A DNA stretch of 64,000 nucleotides from Microbacterium soli (GCF_039539005.1 NZ_BAABCP010000001.1:1426001-1490000); one strand, 5' to 3'; counted from the first letter of the stretch, positions 25,605 to 34,732 are shown. Program-made: numbers and translations. Notes: generated by a model from the letters alone, not told the origin.

Positions 25605-26609
25605 ATGGCAGCGACGATGGCAGACGTCGCCCGTATCGCGGGCGTCTCGAAGAAGACCGTCTCGAACTTCTTCAACGGCTACCCGTACATGCGGGACGAG
25701 ACGCGCCAGCGGATCGAGGCGGCCATCGAGCAGCTGAACTACAAGGTCAACATCTCCGCGCGCAACCTCAGCTCAGGGCGCACGGGGTCGATCGGACTGG
25801 CGGTTCCGGAACTGGCTCACCCGTACTTCGCCGAACTGTCGCAGGCCGTCGTGAGCGCGGCACAGCGGCGCGGACTCAATGTGCTGGTCGAGGTCACCGA
25901 CGGCAAGCGGACACGCGAACTCGACGTGCTGAACGGCACGGGCGGGCGCAGTGTGGACGGGATCATCTTCGAGCCGATCGCACTCTCGCCCGATGACATC
26001 CGCGACGCGACGACGGCCATTCCTCTGATCCTGATCGGCGATCGAGTGCATGAGGGGCGCTTCGACTTCGTCGCCGTCGCCAACGAGGCAGGAGCCCATG
26101 ACGCGACCGCGCACCTGCTCAGTTCGGGGCGCAGACGCATCGTCGCGCTGGGGATGGAGGACTCTGAGGAGCCGACGGCGGCCGCCGGTCGCTATCGCGG
26201 GTACCTGCGCGCTCTCGAAGAGGCGGGGGTGCGATGCGACCCACGGCTTCTCGTGGGCCCGATCCCGTGGAATCGGACTGCGGGTGCCGATGCCGTGGCA
26301 CGGCTCATCGACGAAGGAGTCGAGTTCGATGCCGTGTTCGGACTGAACGATGCACTTGCGCTGGGCGCCATGAGCCAGCTTCAGAGGCGGGGGCTGGGGG
26401 TGCCGCAGGATGTCGCGGTCGTGGGATTCGACAACGTCGATGAGGGACGATTCAGCAGTCCGGCACTGACGACGATCGAATCCGGGCGTGAGTGGATCGC
26501 GCAGAAGGCAGTCGAACTGCTGGCGCAGCGGCTTGCGAGTCCTGAGGAGAGCATGGGCACCACGCTGCTCATGGCGGGCCACCGGCTGGTCGAACGCGAC
26601 TCCGTCTGA
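25605..26609 (+). CDS. LacI-family transcriptional repressor
   Basis: This 334-residue regulator has the N-terminal LacI helix-turn-helix (MADVARIAGVSKKTVSNFFN, preceded by four residues) and hinge (NYKVNISARNLSSGRTGSIG), then a periplasmic-binding-protein-like sensor domain ending VAVVGFDNVDEGRFSSPALTTIE. The start ATG 25605 follows AGGAGG by six bases. It is immediately upstream of, and co-directional with, the GH127/sugar importer/GH2 operon. Two near-palindromic CACCGGTG-centred sites lie between them and are its probable operators. The inducer is probably a sugar released by those hydrolases. Confidence 0.93.
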   Translation: MAATMADVARIAGVSKKTVSNFFNGYPYMRDETRQRIEAAIEQLNYKVNISARNLSSGRTGSIGLAVPELAHPYFAELSQAVVSAAQRRGLNVLVEVTDGKRTRELDVLNGTGGRSVDGIIFEPIALSPDDIRDATTAIPLILIGDRVHEGRFDFVAVANEAGAHDATAHLLSSGRRRIVALGMEDSEEPTAAAGRYRGYLRALEEAGVRCDPRLLVGPIPWNRTAGADAVARLIDEGVEFDAVFGLNDALALGAMSQLQRRGLGVPQDVAVVGFDNVDEGRFSSPALTTIESGREWIAQKAVELLAQRLASPEESMGTTLLMAGHRLVERDSV

Positions 26610-26636
26610 TCCTTCGAGCCGGATGTGAGATTTCTC

Positions 26637-26691
26637 TTGACATTGCAGTAGTACACCGGTGTAGGTTTGGCGTAGTGCACCGGTGTACTAC
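26637..26691 (+). promoter_or_regulatory. Promoter with two tandem LacI-type operators
   Basis: A perfect -35 TTGACA stands at 26637-26642. The first operator TACACCGGTGTA (26652-26663) is a perfect 12-bp palindrome in the expected -10 region. The second, GTAGTGCACCGGTGTACTAC (26672-26691), is palindromic except for one base pair. Their centres are 24 bases apart and both contain the CG centre typical of LacI-family sites. The -10 box itself is unclear (TGTAGG or TAGGTT). The pair lies between the LacI gene and the GH127 gene. Confidence 0.8.
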
Positions 26692-26716
26692 CGTTCAATG
26701 AAGAAGAGGAAGCCCT

Positions 26717-28588
26717 GTGGAAAGTCAGTCTCGAGTGACCGTCGCCCCCGCCGTCCCCGCATCCCGCACGGCCCGTCGCCCCTTCGATCTGCGCGATGTC
26801 CGCCTCGGAGGTCAGCTGCTGGGCGAGTGGCAGAGGCTCAATCGCGAGGCGACCATTCCGCACTGCATCGACCGACTGGAGACGTCCGGCGTGCTGGACA
26901 ACTTCCGACGCCTCGCAGGTACCAGCACCGCTCCGTTCCGCGGTCCGTTGTTCTCCGACTCCGACATGTTCAAGACGCTGGAGGCCATCGGATGGGAGGC
27001 GGTTCGTGGAGACGTCTCGGATTTCATGGGTTTCGTCGACGAGGCCATCGAGCTGATCCGCGCCGTGCAGGAGCCGGATGGGTATGTCAACACATACTTC
27101 CAGGGCCCGCGTGCGGGTCGAAGGTTCACTGATCTCGCGCAAGGGCATGAGCTCTACTGCCTCGGACACCTGATCCAGGCCGCCATCGCGTGGGCGTATG
27201 CCGGGCGGACGGATCTGATCGACCTCGCTCTTCGGTACGTGGAGCTCGTCCATGAGACTTTCGGAGAAGGCGGCCGCGATGACATCGACGGGCACCCCGA
27301 GATCGAGACCGCTCTGGTCGAGCTCGCACGGTTCACCGGCGACCAGCGTCACCGCGAGCTCGCGCGCCGCATGGTCGAGCTGCGAGGCCATCGCACGATC
27401 GGAGAGGGCCAGTTCGGCGGCGCCTACTACCAGGATCTGGTGCCGGTGCGAGAGGCGCGCGAGGTGACGGGGCATGCGGTCCGCCAGCTCTACCTTCTGG
27501 CCGGTGTCACCGATCTGCAGCTCGACGACCCCGGATCCGGGTACCAGGACGCGCTGGATGCTCTGTGGCGCAGCGAGCACGAGCAGCGGATGTACATCAC
27601 CGGTGGCGTCGGTTCACGCCATCGGGGTGAGGCGTTCGGCGATGCCTATGAACTTCCCGCCGACCGCGCGTACTCCGAGACGTGCGCCGCCATCGCCAAT
27701 CTGCACTGGAACTGGCGGATGCTGCTGCTCCATGGCGACTCGCGCTTCGCGGATGAGATGGAGCGCGGCCTCTACAATGCGATCGCGGTGTCCACGGCGA
27801 TCGACGGACGCTCGTTCTTCTACTCCAATCCACTCCAGCTGCGGACCGGGCACGACCATGAGGAGGACGCTCCGTCTGCGAGACTCGACTGGTACGCCTG
27901 CGCCTGCTGTCCGCCCAATCTTGCTCGCCTTCTGGCCAGCATCGGGGGCTACCTTCTGACTCGCTCCGACGACGCGGTGCAGTTCCAGCTCTACGCCGAC
28001 GGTGAATACGACCTCGGTGAGGGCGTGCGCGCCGCGGTGCGGACGGCATATCCCTGGGACGGGACGATCCGCATCGAACTGTCGGCCCCGTCGACGACCA
28101 GGATCGAGCTCCGCATCCCCTCCTGGGCGACGGACGTCGGGCTCACTGTCGACGGAGTCGACCATCCGGTGCCGGGCGTCGGCTATGCCGACGTTCAGCC
28201 GGGCGCGCGTGTCATCGAGCTGGCGCTCGGGATGCAGGGCGAGGTTCAAGCCGCGCATCCGTGGGTCGATGCGGTCCGCGGGTCGCTCGCCGTGCGTCGC
28301 GGCCCGGTGCTGTACGCGCTGGAGCAAGCCGATCTCCCCGAGGGCGTCGCGGTCGAGGACGTCGTCGTCCCGATCGACCCGAGGATCGAGGACGCCGGCT
28401 GGGATGATGAACTCGGTGCGCCCGTGCTCAGCATCCCCGGCTCCGCGCGCCGCTCGAGGAACACCGGGCTGTACTCCGCGACGGCATCGACAGCGCTCGA
28501 CGACCTCGGCTCGATCACCGTCATCCCCTACTTCCGCTGGGCCAACAGGTCCCGCGGGGCAATGCGCGTCTGGTTGCCCACCAGCTGA
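26717..28588 (+). CDS. Glycoside hydrolase family 127-type enzyme (beta-L-arabinofuranosidase-like)
   Basis: This 623-residue protein begins at GTG 26717, six bases after AGAGGA. It has the family's (alpha/alpha)6-barrel features and residues matching the known active site of beta-L-arabinofuranosidase: a Glu and Cys in YSETCAAIANLHWNWRM (Glu321, Cys323) and a Cys pair in CACCPPNLARL (Cys397, Cys398). In characterised members these bind zinc and one Cys is the nucleophile. No signal peptide is visible, so it acts inside the cell on imported oligosaccharides. The following sugar importer and beta-mannosidase-type gene share the operon. Substrates other than arabinofuranosides occur in related families. 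Confidence 0.88.
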   Translation: MESQSRVTVAPAVPASRTARRPFDLRDVRLGGQLLGEWQRLNREATIPHCIDRLETSGVLDNFRRLAGTSTAPFRGPLFSDSDMFKTLEAIGWEAVRGDVSDFMGFVDEAIELIRAVQEPDGYVNTYFQGPRAGRRFTDLAQGHELYCLGHLIQAAIAWAYAGRTDLIDLALRYVELVHETFGEGGRDDIDGHPEIETALVELARFTGDQRHRELARRMVELRGHRTIGEGQFGGAYYQDLVPVREAREVTGHAVRQLYLLAGVTDLQLDDPGSGYQDALDALWRSEHEQRMYITGGVGSRHRGEAFGDAYELPADRAYSETCAAIANLHWNWRMLLLHGDSRFADEMERGLYNAIAVSTAIDGRSFFYSNPLQLRTGHDHEEDAPSARLDWYACACCPPNLARLLASIGGYLLTRSDDAVQFQLYADGEYDLGEGVRAAVRTAYPWDGTIRIELSAPSTTRIELRIPSWATDVGLTVDGVDHPVPGVGYADVQPGARVIELALGMQGEVQAAHPWVDAVRGSLAVRRGPVLYALEQADLPEGVAVEDVVVPIDPRIEDAGWDDELGAPVLSIPGSARRSRNTGLYSATASTALDDLGSITVIPYFRWANRSRGAMRVWLPTS

Positions 28589-28644
28589 GACACCGGACGG
28601 CCCGCCGGTCCGCCGGCAACCACCATGAAGAGAGGAAACACGCA

Positions 28645-29934
28645 ATGAGGCGTCACATCACACCCCTCGCCGCCGTTGTCGCGCTCGCGACCGCAGCGGT
28701 GGCGCTGTCCGGATGCTCGGGGGGAGGAACCGACGGCGGAAGCGGGAACGGGACTGTCAGCGTCTGGGTTCGCGACTCGCAGTCGGGCTTCATCAACAAG
28801 CTCGCCGACGAGTTCAACAAGACCCACCCGGACATCGAAGTCGAGGTCACGATCGTCCCCTCCGCGGACTTCGTGCAGAAGTTCGGCACCGCTGCAGCCG
28901 GTGGCAGCGCACCGGACGTCGCCTCGATGGATCTCGTCTACGCGCCGTACTTCGCGTCTGCCGGTGCTCTCACGGACATCAGCGACAAGGTGGACAGCCT
29001 GCCCTGGAAGGACGACATGAGTCCCGCGCACGTCTCCCAGGGGCAGTACGACGGCAAGACCTATGCGCTGCCCTTCACCGGCGACGTCTCCGTCATGTAC
29101 TACAACAAGGATCTCTTCACGAAGGCCGGACTCGATCCGGAGAAGCCGCCGACGACGATGGACGAGGTCCAGGCGGCTGCCGAGAAGATCACGGCACTGG
29201 GCGACGGCGTCTACGGGTTCGCCTTCTCGGGAGCCTGCGGCGGCTGCAACATCTTCTCGATGGGGCCGTCCGTCTGGGCGCAGGGAGGGAACGTGCTCTC
29301 CGAGGACGGGCAGACGGCTCAATTCGACAGCCCCGAGGTCACCCGGACGCTGACGATGTACCGCGACATGTGGGACAGCGGTGCGATGCCGCAGCTGGTG
29401 AAGTCCGACGGCGGCTCCAATGCCGGCGACGCCTTCAAGCAGGGAAAGGTCGGCATCTTCAACTGGGGCGACTTCTACCTGACCTCTCTCACGGACCCCG
29501 CCTCAGGGGCCACGTTCGACTGGGGAGTCGCTCTGATCCCGGGTGCGGAATCCGGTCAGACCGCATCCTTCGCCGGTGGCGATGACATCGCCATCCCTTC
29601 CGGGGCGAAGAACCCCGAGGGGGCCTGGCAGTTCCTCAAGTGGGTCACCGACGAGAAGGCGCAGTCGATCATGGCCGACAACGGGGTCATGCCGATCCGG
29701 CTGGATCTGGCGGACAAGGTGTACACGAACAAGGACCCGCGAAACAAGGTCTTCGCGGAGGCTCTCGCTCAGGGCCACGTGCCCTACAGCGTCGTCGAGA
29801 ACGAACTGATCAATGACTCGAACGGTGTCTGGTCGACGCTCATTCAGGATGCCGTCTTCGGCTCCGGCTCGGTGCAGGATGCCCAGGCCAAGGCGCAGAA
29901 GGACGGTCAAGCGATCCTGGACAAGAACAAGTAG
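28645..29934 (+). CDS. Sugar ABC transporter substrate-binding lipoprotein (family 1)
   Basis: This 429-residue lipoprotein has a lipobox LSGC (Cys24) followed by a Gly/Ser-rich linker. The mature domain shows family 1 features: FINKLADEFNKTHPDIEVEV, TYALPFTGDVSVMYYNKDLF and GDDIAIPSGAKNPEGAWQF. Such proteins bind oligosaccharides for CUT1 importers. It is the first gene of the importer, preceded by GAAGAGAGGAAAC. There is no ATPase gene in the operon, so a shared MsiK-type ATPase is expected, as is usual for actinobacterial CUT1 systems. Confidence 0.93.
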   Translation: MRRHITPLAAVVALATAAVALSGCSGGGTDGGSGNGTVSVWVRDSQSGFINKLADEFNKTHPDIEVEVTIVPSADFVQKFGTAAAGGSAPDVASMDLVYAPYFASAGALTDISDKVDSLPWKDDMSPAHVSQGQYDGKTYALPFTGDVSVMYYNKDLFTKAGLDPEKPPTTMDEVQAAAEKITALGDGVYGFAFSGACGGCNIFSMGPSVWAQGGNVLSEDGQTAQFDSPEVTRTLTMYRDMWDSGAMPQLVKSDGGSNAGDAFKQGKVGIFNWGDFYLTSLTDPASGATFDWGVALIPGAESGQTASFAGGDDIAIPSGAKNPEGAWQFLKWVTDEKAQSIMADNGVMPIRLDLADKVYTNKDPRNKVFAEALAQGHVPYSVVENELINDSNGVWSTLIQDAVFGSGSVQDAQAKAQKDGQAILDKNK

Positions 29935-29942
29935 ATCCGCAC

Positions 29943-29973
29943 GAGGGGGCGGGGCCGTCGCGCCCGCCCCCTC
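29943..29973 (+). terminator. GC-rich stem-loop between binding protein and permease
   Basis: GAGGGGGCGGG (29943-29953) pairs perfectly with CCCGCCCCCTC (29963-29973) around a nine-base loop. No T-tract follows, and the permease genes lie just downstream. Like the hairpin at 21458, it probably stabilises the binding-protein message or lowers read-through into the permeases. Confidence 0.7.
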
Positions 29974-29991
29974 GACTACCTGGAGCTCGCA

Positions 29992-30912
29992 ATGACCGCA
30001 CTTCAGCAGGCAGCACCGCCGACTCGGCCCGGCAGGAACAGGATCGGTCGCCGGAGGAGGATGCTCGGACTCGCCTTCAGTCTTCCCGCCTTCGCGCTTC
30101 TCGTCCTCTTCTTCATCTGGCCGCTGCTCCGCACCATCTGGATGTCCCTCAGCGACTGGCCTCTGCTGGGAAGCTCGCACTTCACCGGCTTCGACAACTA
30201 CGTGCAGGCCTTCCAGGATGAGCAGTTCCTGCACGCGGTCGGTTTCACTCTGCTCTACACCGTGGTGATCACTCCGATCCTGCTGATCCTGGCATTCGGG
30301 CTGGCCTTTCTGGTGCGCCGTGGAACTCGAGCTGCTCGTGCGTTCCAGACGGTCTACTTCCTGCCCGTCGTCATCGGACTCGCCTCGGGAAGCTACATCT
30401 GGCAGTTCATGTGGCAGTCCGATATCGGGCCGACGACGACGCTGCTCGGCAAGTTCGGCATCCTGGATCCGACCAGGAACTTCTTCGCGGAGTTCGGCTC
30501 CGCCTTCCTCATCGTCGTCGGGATGGTCACCTGGAAGGTCGTCGGGCTTCAGATGCTCCTCGTGCTGTCGGGAATGCAGGCGATCCCGGAGGAGGTCGAT
30601 GAAGCGGCCAAGATCGACGGGGCCGGCCAATGGCAGAGCTTCTGGCACATCACCGTGCCGCTGCTGCGCCCGACGCTCGCCCTCGTGCTGGTCTTCTCCG
30701 TGGCGGGCTCCCTGCTGGCGTTCGACCAGTTCTACATCATGACCGTCGGCGGGCCGTCCGGATCAACGCTCACGGCGGTCTATGAGATCTATCGCGCCGG
30801 CTTCGTGCAGTTCCGTGTCGGCTACGCGTCGGCGCTCTCCATCCTCCTCATGCTCGTGCTCGGCCTCGTCAGCGCCGGGCAGATGCTCCTGCTTCGGAAC
30901 TCGGACAACTGA
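29992..30912 (+). CDS. Sugar ABC transporter permease, MalF/UgpA-like
   Basis: This 306-residue CUT1 permease has an N-terminal basic tail (RPGRNRIGRRRRML), a first helix GLAFSLPAFALLVLFFIWPLL, the YTVVITPILLILAFGLAF segment and the coupling loop EEVDEAAKIDGAGQWQSFWH, which contacts the ATPase. It is coupled to the next permease, whose ATG overlaps its TGA. The operon also holds GH127 and GH2 enzymes, so the cargo is probably an oligosaccharide carrying arabinose- or mannose-type residues. Confidence 0.93.
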   Translation: MTALQQAAPPTRPGRNRIGRRRRMLGLAFSLPAFALLVLFFIWPLLRTIWMSLSDWPLLGSSHFTGFDNYVQAFQDEQFLHAVGFTLLYTVVITPILLILAFGLAFLVRRGTRAARAFQTVYFLPVVIGLASGSYIWQFMWQSDIGPTTTLLGKFGILDPTRNFFAEFGSAFLIVVGMVTWKVVGLQMLLVLSGMQAIPEEVDEAAKIDGAGQWQSFWHITVPLLRPTLALVLVFSVAGSLLAFDQFYIMTVGGPSGSTLTAVYEIYRAGFVQFRVGYASALSILLMLVLGLVSAGQMLLLRNSDN

Positions 30913-31763
30913 TGACCAGCACAATGCCGCGACTGACCGCACCTGCTTCGCTCCACCCGTCCGCACGCGCACCGCGGAGGCGGACACCGATACTGCCTCG
31001 GGCCGTGTGGTGGGCGATCTCCCTGTGCCTCGCCGTGCTCTTCCTGTACCCGATCGGTGTCATGCTCTCGCAGGTCACCCCCCAGAATCTCGCGAAGATC
31101 ACGGACTCCAGTCGAGGCATCTCCGTGCTCGAGAGCACCGGGAATTCGCTGATCGTCTCGGTCACGGCGACCGTCGTCACGGTCGCCGTGAGCGTGCTCG
31201 CCGGCTACGCCTTCTCGAAGCTGCCCTTCCCCGGAAGCCGCGCCGCCTTCTTCGTGATCCTCGTCACATTCATGGTGCCGTTCCAGGCGATCATCACACC
31301 GCTCTACATCGTGCTGCGTGACATCGGACTCCAGAACAACCTGATCGGGGTCGCGCTCGTGTTGGCCACCTTCAATCTCCCGCTCGGCATCTTCCTGATG
31401 CGCAACTCGTTCGCCGCTGTGCCCTCCTCGCTGGAGGAGGCGGCGCAGCTGGACGGCGCGTCCGCGCTCAGCGCCATGTGGCGGGTGATGCTCCCCGTCG
31501 CCCTTCCCGGTGTCGTGTCGACAGCGCTGCTGACTTTCTTCGCAGCCTGGAACGACTTCTTCGCCGCACTCATCCTGATCACGGATCAGCACCTGTACAC
31601 GTTGCCGGTGAGCATCGGGATCCTCTCGACGGACAGTCAGTTCGGCGTCAACTTCGGGCTCATGCAGACGGGAGTCACCGTCACGGTGGTCCCCTGCGTG
31701 ATCGTCTACCTGTTGCTTCAGCGCTACTACGTCGCGGGTCTGATCGGGGGTGCGCTCAAGTGA
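30912..31763 (+). CDS. Sugar ABC transporter permease, MalG/UgpE-like
   Basis: This 283-residue CUT1 permease has a first helix AVWWAISLCLAVLFLYPIGV, the motif TVAVSVLAGYAFSKLPFPG and the coupling loop SSLEEAAQLDGASALSAMWR. The last part ends YYVAGLIGGALK, the typical MalG-like C-terminus. It overlaps the preceding permease (TGATG) and the following GH2 gene (GTGA), so all these genes are translated as one coupled unit. Confidence 0.93.
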   Translation: MTSTMPRLTAPASLHPSARAPRRRTPILPRAVWWAISLCLAVLFLYPIGVMLSQVTPQNLAKITDSSRGISVLESTGNSLIVSVTATVVTVAVSVLAGYAFSKLPFPGSRAAFFVILVTFMVPFQAIITPLYIVLRDIGLQNNLIGVALVLATFNLPLGIFLMRNSFAAVPSSLEEAAQLDGASALSAMWRVMLPVALPGVVSTALLTFFAAWNDFFAALILITDQHLYTLPVSIGILSTDSQFGVNFGLMQTGVTVTVVPCVIVYLLLQRYYVAGLIGGALK

Positions 31764-34303
31764 CCTCCGATGACACCCAGCACGGCGAAGAGGATCAGCG
31801 CCCGGTACCGGTGTCGCGCGTCATCCTCTCCGACGGATGGACGCTCGTGCCGCTCGCGGGCGACGTCCCCGACCCTGTTCTCGCCTTCGGACCGATTCCC
31901 GCCGCGGTTCCGGGAAGTGTTCACACCGACCTGATGGGCGCGGGTCTGATTCCGGATCCGTATCTGGATCGGAATGAGCTGACCCAGGGATGGATCGGGT
32001 TGTCGGATTGGTCGTACCGCGTCATCATCCCGTGGACGCCGGACGGATCAGACTTCCAGGAGCTCGTCTTCGAGGGGCTCGACACCGTGAGCGAGATTCG
32101 GCTGAACGGCGAGACTCTGGCGACGACGCGAAACATGCATCGCACCTACCGGGTCGATATCACCGGCAGGCTGCATCACGGAGACAATGAACTGACGGTG
32201 CGATTCAGCTCGGCGATCCGCGCCGCCGATGCAGCCAGCCTCCAGCTCGGCTATCGCCCGCACGCCAACCACCATCCGTACAACGCGTTGCGGAAGATGG
32301 CGTGCAGCTTCGGCTGGGACTGGGGCATCGACACGGCCACGGCCGGCATCTGGCGTCCCGTCAGGCTCGAGACATGGAGCATCGGACGGCTTCGTGAGAC
32401 GCGGATATCCGCCGACGTCGTCGACGGAGTCCCCACTGCCGATGTCGAACTGCTCCTGGATGCAGCCGGCGGGCGGAGCCTGGAGATCGAGCTGCGCCTG
32501 GGCGATGCTCTGGAGCAGATCACCCTGCCCGCCGGTGCGACGAGCATCCGCGCGGTGATTCGGATCCCCGATGCCGCCCTGTGGTATCCCATCGGCCATG
32601 GCGATCCGGTCCTGCACGACCTTGAGATCACGGTTCGTGCCGGCGGCGTCGTGATCGACGGCGCTCACCGCCGGATCGGGTTCCGCTCGGTCTCCGTCGT
32701 CACCGAAACCGATGCGGCGGGTACGGGATTCCGGCTCGAGGTCAACGGCGAGAGCGTCCTGGTCCGGGGTGCGAACTGGATTCCCGATGATTCCTTTCCT
32801 CATCGCGTCGATCGAGCGCGCTATGCCCGGCGCATGGATCAGGCGCAGTTCGCCGGCGTCAATCTTCTCCGAGTGTGGGGTGGTGGCATCTTCGAATCCG
32901 ATGACTTCTACGCGGAATGCGATGAACGCGGGATTCTCGTATGGCAGGACTTCCTCTTCGCATGCGCCGCGTACGCCGAGGAGGAACCCCTCTGGTCGGA
33001 GGTCGAGGCGGAGGCTCGTGACAACGTCGTGCGGCTCGGTGCGCATCCGTCTCTCGTCGTCCTCAACGGAAACAACGAGAATGCGTGGGGCCGACAGGAC
33101 TGGGGGTGGGAGAAGCGACTCGACGGCCGGACATGGGGAGCAGGGTATTACTACGACCTGCTCCCGCGCACCGTCGCCGAGTTGGCTCCGCAGGTCTGCT
33201 ACACGCCGGCCAGCCCGTTCAGCCCCGACCCCGGTGCTCCCCAGAACGATGAGGCTCAGGGCACGGTCCATATCTGGGATCTGTGGAACGAGAAGGACTG
33301 GCCGCACTATCGTGACCACCGCCCGCGGTTCGTCGCCGAGTTCGGCTGGCAGGGCCCTCCGACCTGGGCGACGCTCACCGAGAGCCTCCACGATGCCCCG
33401 CTGACCCCTGAGTCACCGGGCATGCTCGTGCACCAGAAAGCGATCAAGGGCAACGACAAGCTGACCGACGGATTGATCGCTCACTTCCCGCTTCCGAACC
33501 GCATGGAGGACTGGCACTGGGCGATGTCCCTGAATCAGGCGATCGCCGTGCGCACGGCAATCGAATGGTTCCGATCGTTGACTCCGCACTGCACGGGCGC
33601 GATCGTGTGGCAGCTCAACGACTCCTGGCCGGTGACGTCGTGGTCCGCGATAGACGGCTACGGGCGTGAGAAGCCGCTTCTGCATGCACTCCGTGCGGCG
33701 CACCAGGACAGGCTCCTCACGGTTCAGCCCGACGGGGACGATGTCCTGTCCGTCGCGATGGTCAACGATACCGGGGCCCCGTGGACGGGCCGACTCAGAG
33801 TCGAACGACATCGCTATGACGGCCATCTTCTCGCTCGGACCGTTCTGGACGTCGAAGTCGCCGCGCGGTCGTCGGAGCACGTGCGTCTGGGGTCCGAGCT
33901 GACGACCCCGTTCTCGGCGGCGGGGGAGTTGCTCACGGTCACGTACGCGGGGAGGCGCGCCCACTGGTTCTTCGCGGAGTACCGCGACAGCGACCTCGTC
34001 GATCCGGAGCTGAGAACCGTCGCGCATCCGACCCAGGACGGCTGGGTCATCGACGTCACGGCACGCAGACTCGCTCGTGAGGTCACGCTTCTCGTGGATC
34101 GCATCGATCCTGATGCGCGCACGGACGCGGCCCTGCTGACTCTGCTTCCGGGGGAGACCGCACGCTTCACCGTCTTCGGTGCTCAGGGCGCGGATCCGGC
34201 GGCGTTCTCAGGATCCGACGTCCTTCGGACGGCGAACGACCTCGTGATAGGCGGAACCGGCGGCTCCCCGAAGCGTGGTCGGGGCGAGTCGTCCGGGCGG
34301 TAG
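31760..34303 (+). CDS. Glycoside hydrolase family 2 enzyme, beta-mannosidase-like
   Basis: This 847-residue enzyme starts at GTG 31760, overlapping the permease stop. It has a GH2 jelly-roll (LVFEGLDTVSEIRLNGETLA), then the barrel with beta-mannosidase landmarks: LLRVWGGGIFESDDFYAECD, GILVWQDFLFACAAY, the acid/base Glu in LNGNNENAWG (about 440) and the nucleophile Glu in RFVAEFGWQG (about 527). There is no signal peptide. The extreme C-terminus (GGTGGSPKRGRGESSGR) is basic and low in hydrophobic residues, unlike the family, and may be a recent extension near the tRNA boundary. Its place after the importer suggests it trims exo-linked beta-mannosyl residues from imported oligosaccharides. Confidence 0.9.
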   Translation: MTSDDTQHGEEDQRPVPVSRVILSDGWTLVPLAGDVPDPVLAFGPIPAAVPGSVHTDLMGAGLIPDPYLDRNELTQGWIGLSDWSYRVIIPWTPDGSDFQELVFEGLDTVSEIRLNGETLATTRNMHRTYRVDITGRLHHGDNELTVRFSSAIRAADAASLQLGYRPHANHHPYNALRKMACSFGWDWGIDTATAGIWRPVRLETWSIGRLRETRISADVVDGVPTADVELLLDAAGGRSLEIELRLGDALEQITLPAGATSIRAVIRIPDAALWYPIGHGDPVLHDLEITVRAGGVVIDGAHRRIGFRSVSVVTETDAAGTGFRLEVNGESVLVRGANWIPDDSFPHRVDRARYARRMDQAQFAGVNLLRVWGGGIFESDDFYAECDERGILVWQDFLFACAAYAEEEPLWSEVEAEARDNVVRLGAHPSLVVLNGNNENAWGRQDWGWEKRLDGRTWGAGYYYDLLPRTVAELAPQVCYTPASPFSPDPGAPQNDEAQGTVHIWDLWNEKDWPHYRDHRPRFVAEFGWQGPPTWATLTESLHDAPLTPESPGMLVHQKAIKGNDKLTDGLIAHFPLPNRMEDWHWAMSLNQAIAVRTAIEWFRSLTPHCTGAIVWQLNDSWPVTSWSAIDGYGREKPLLHALRAAHQDRLLTVQPDGDDVLSVAMVNDTGAPWTGRLRVERHRYDGHLLARTVLDVEVAARSSEHVRLGSELTTPFSAAGELLTVTYAGRRAHWFFAEYRDSDLVDPELRTVAHPTQDGWVIDVTARRLAREVTLLVDRIDPDARTDAALLTLLPGETARFTVFGAQGADPAAFSGSDVLRTANDLVIGGTGGSPKRGRGESSGR

Positions 34304-34450
34304 CCGGCGCGGCCAGAGCGGGTCGTAGCGCTGGGTTCGCCGGGTTCGCGGGTCCTGGACGGTGGCCCACCTGGGTGGGGAGAGCGCCGCGTGGAACTCG
34401 CGAGGCACCGGGACGAGGCCCGATCGTTCAGGATGACCGGAGATTCGACA

Positions 34451-34524
34451 TGGAGGGGCTGACGGGAATCGAACCCGCGCTGTCTGCTTGGGAAGCAGAA
34501 GTTCTACCATTGAACTACAGCCCC
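34451..34524 (-). tRNA. tRNA-Gly (anticodon CCC)
   Basis: Read on the minus strand, a 7-bp acceptor stem GGGGCTG/CAGCCCC is perfect. The anticodon arm is TCTGC-TTCCCAA-GCAGA with anticodon CCC. The T arm contains GGTTCGATTCC and a CCA end is encoded after the discriminator T. Its 3' end points toward the accessory region on the left. The flanking stretches 34304-34450 and 34525-34732 hold no gene I can support; open frames there include translated tRNA sequence and are ignored. Confidence 0.97.
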
Positions 34525-34568
34525 GCACCGAACCTTCCGCGTGATTCCGCGGCTGGATCGACCATGCC

Positions 34569-34597
34569 ACTCTACAGGTTGGATGATGGACGGCCAA
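34569..34597 (-). promoter_or_regulatory. Likely promoter of tRNA-Gly
   Basis: On the minus strand TTGGCC (plus-strand 34592-34597) and TAGAGT (plus-strand 34569-34574) are separated by exactly 17 bases. They lie about 45 bases upstream of the tRNA 5' end. The -10 box is good; the -35 box matches in its TTG. Confidence 0.5.
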
Positions 34598-34732
34598 ACG
34601 CCGAAGAGGCGGCGGAGCGGATGCCGAACGCGGGATGCGGCACGGATATCGTCCCCGGGGACCACTTCCTCGCCGTCGTCTCATCCTTGAGGATGACGCG
34701 CGCACGGCATCCGCCCCCGTAGCGTCGAAGGC

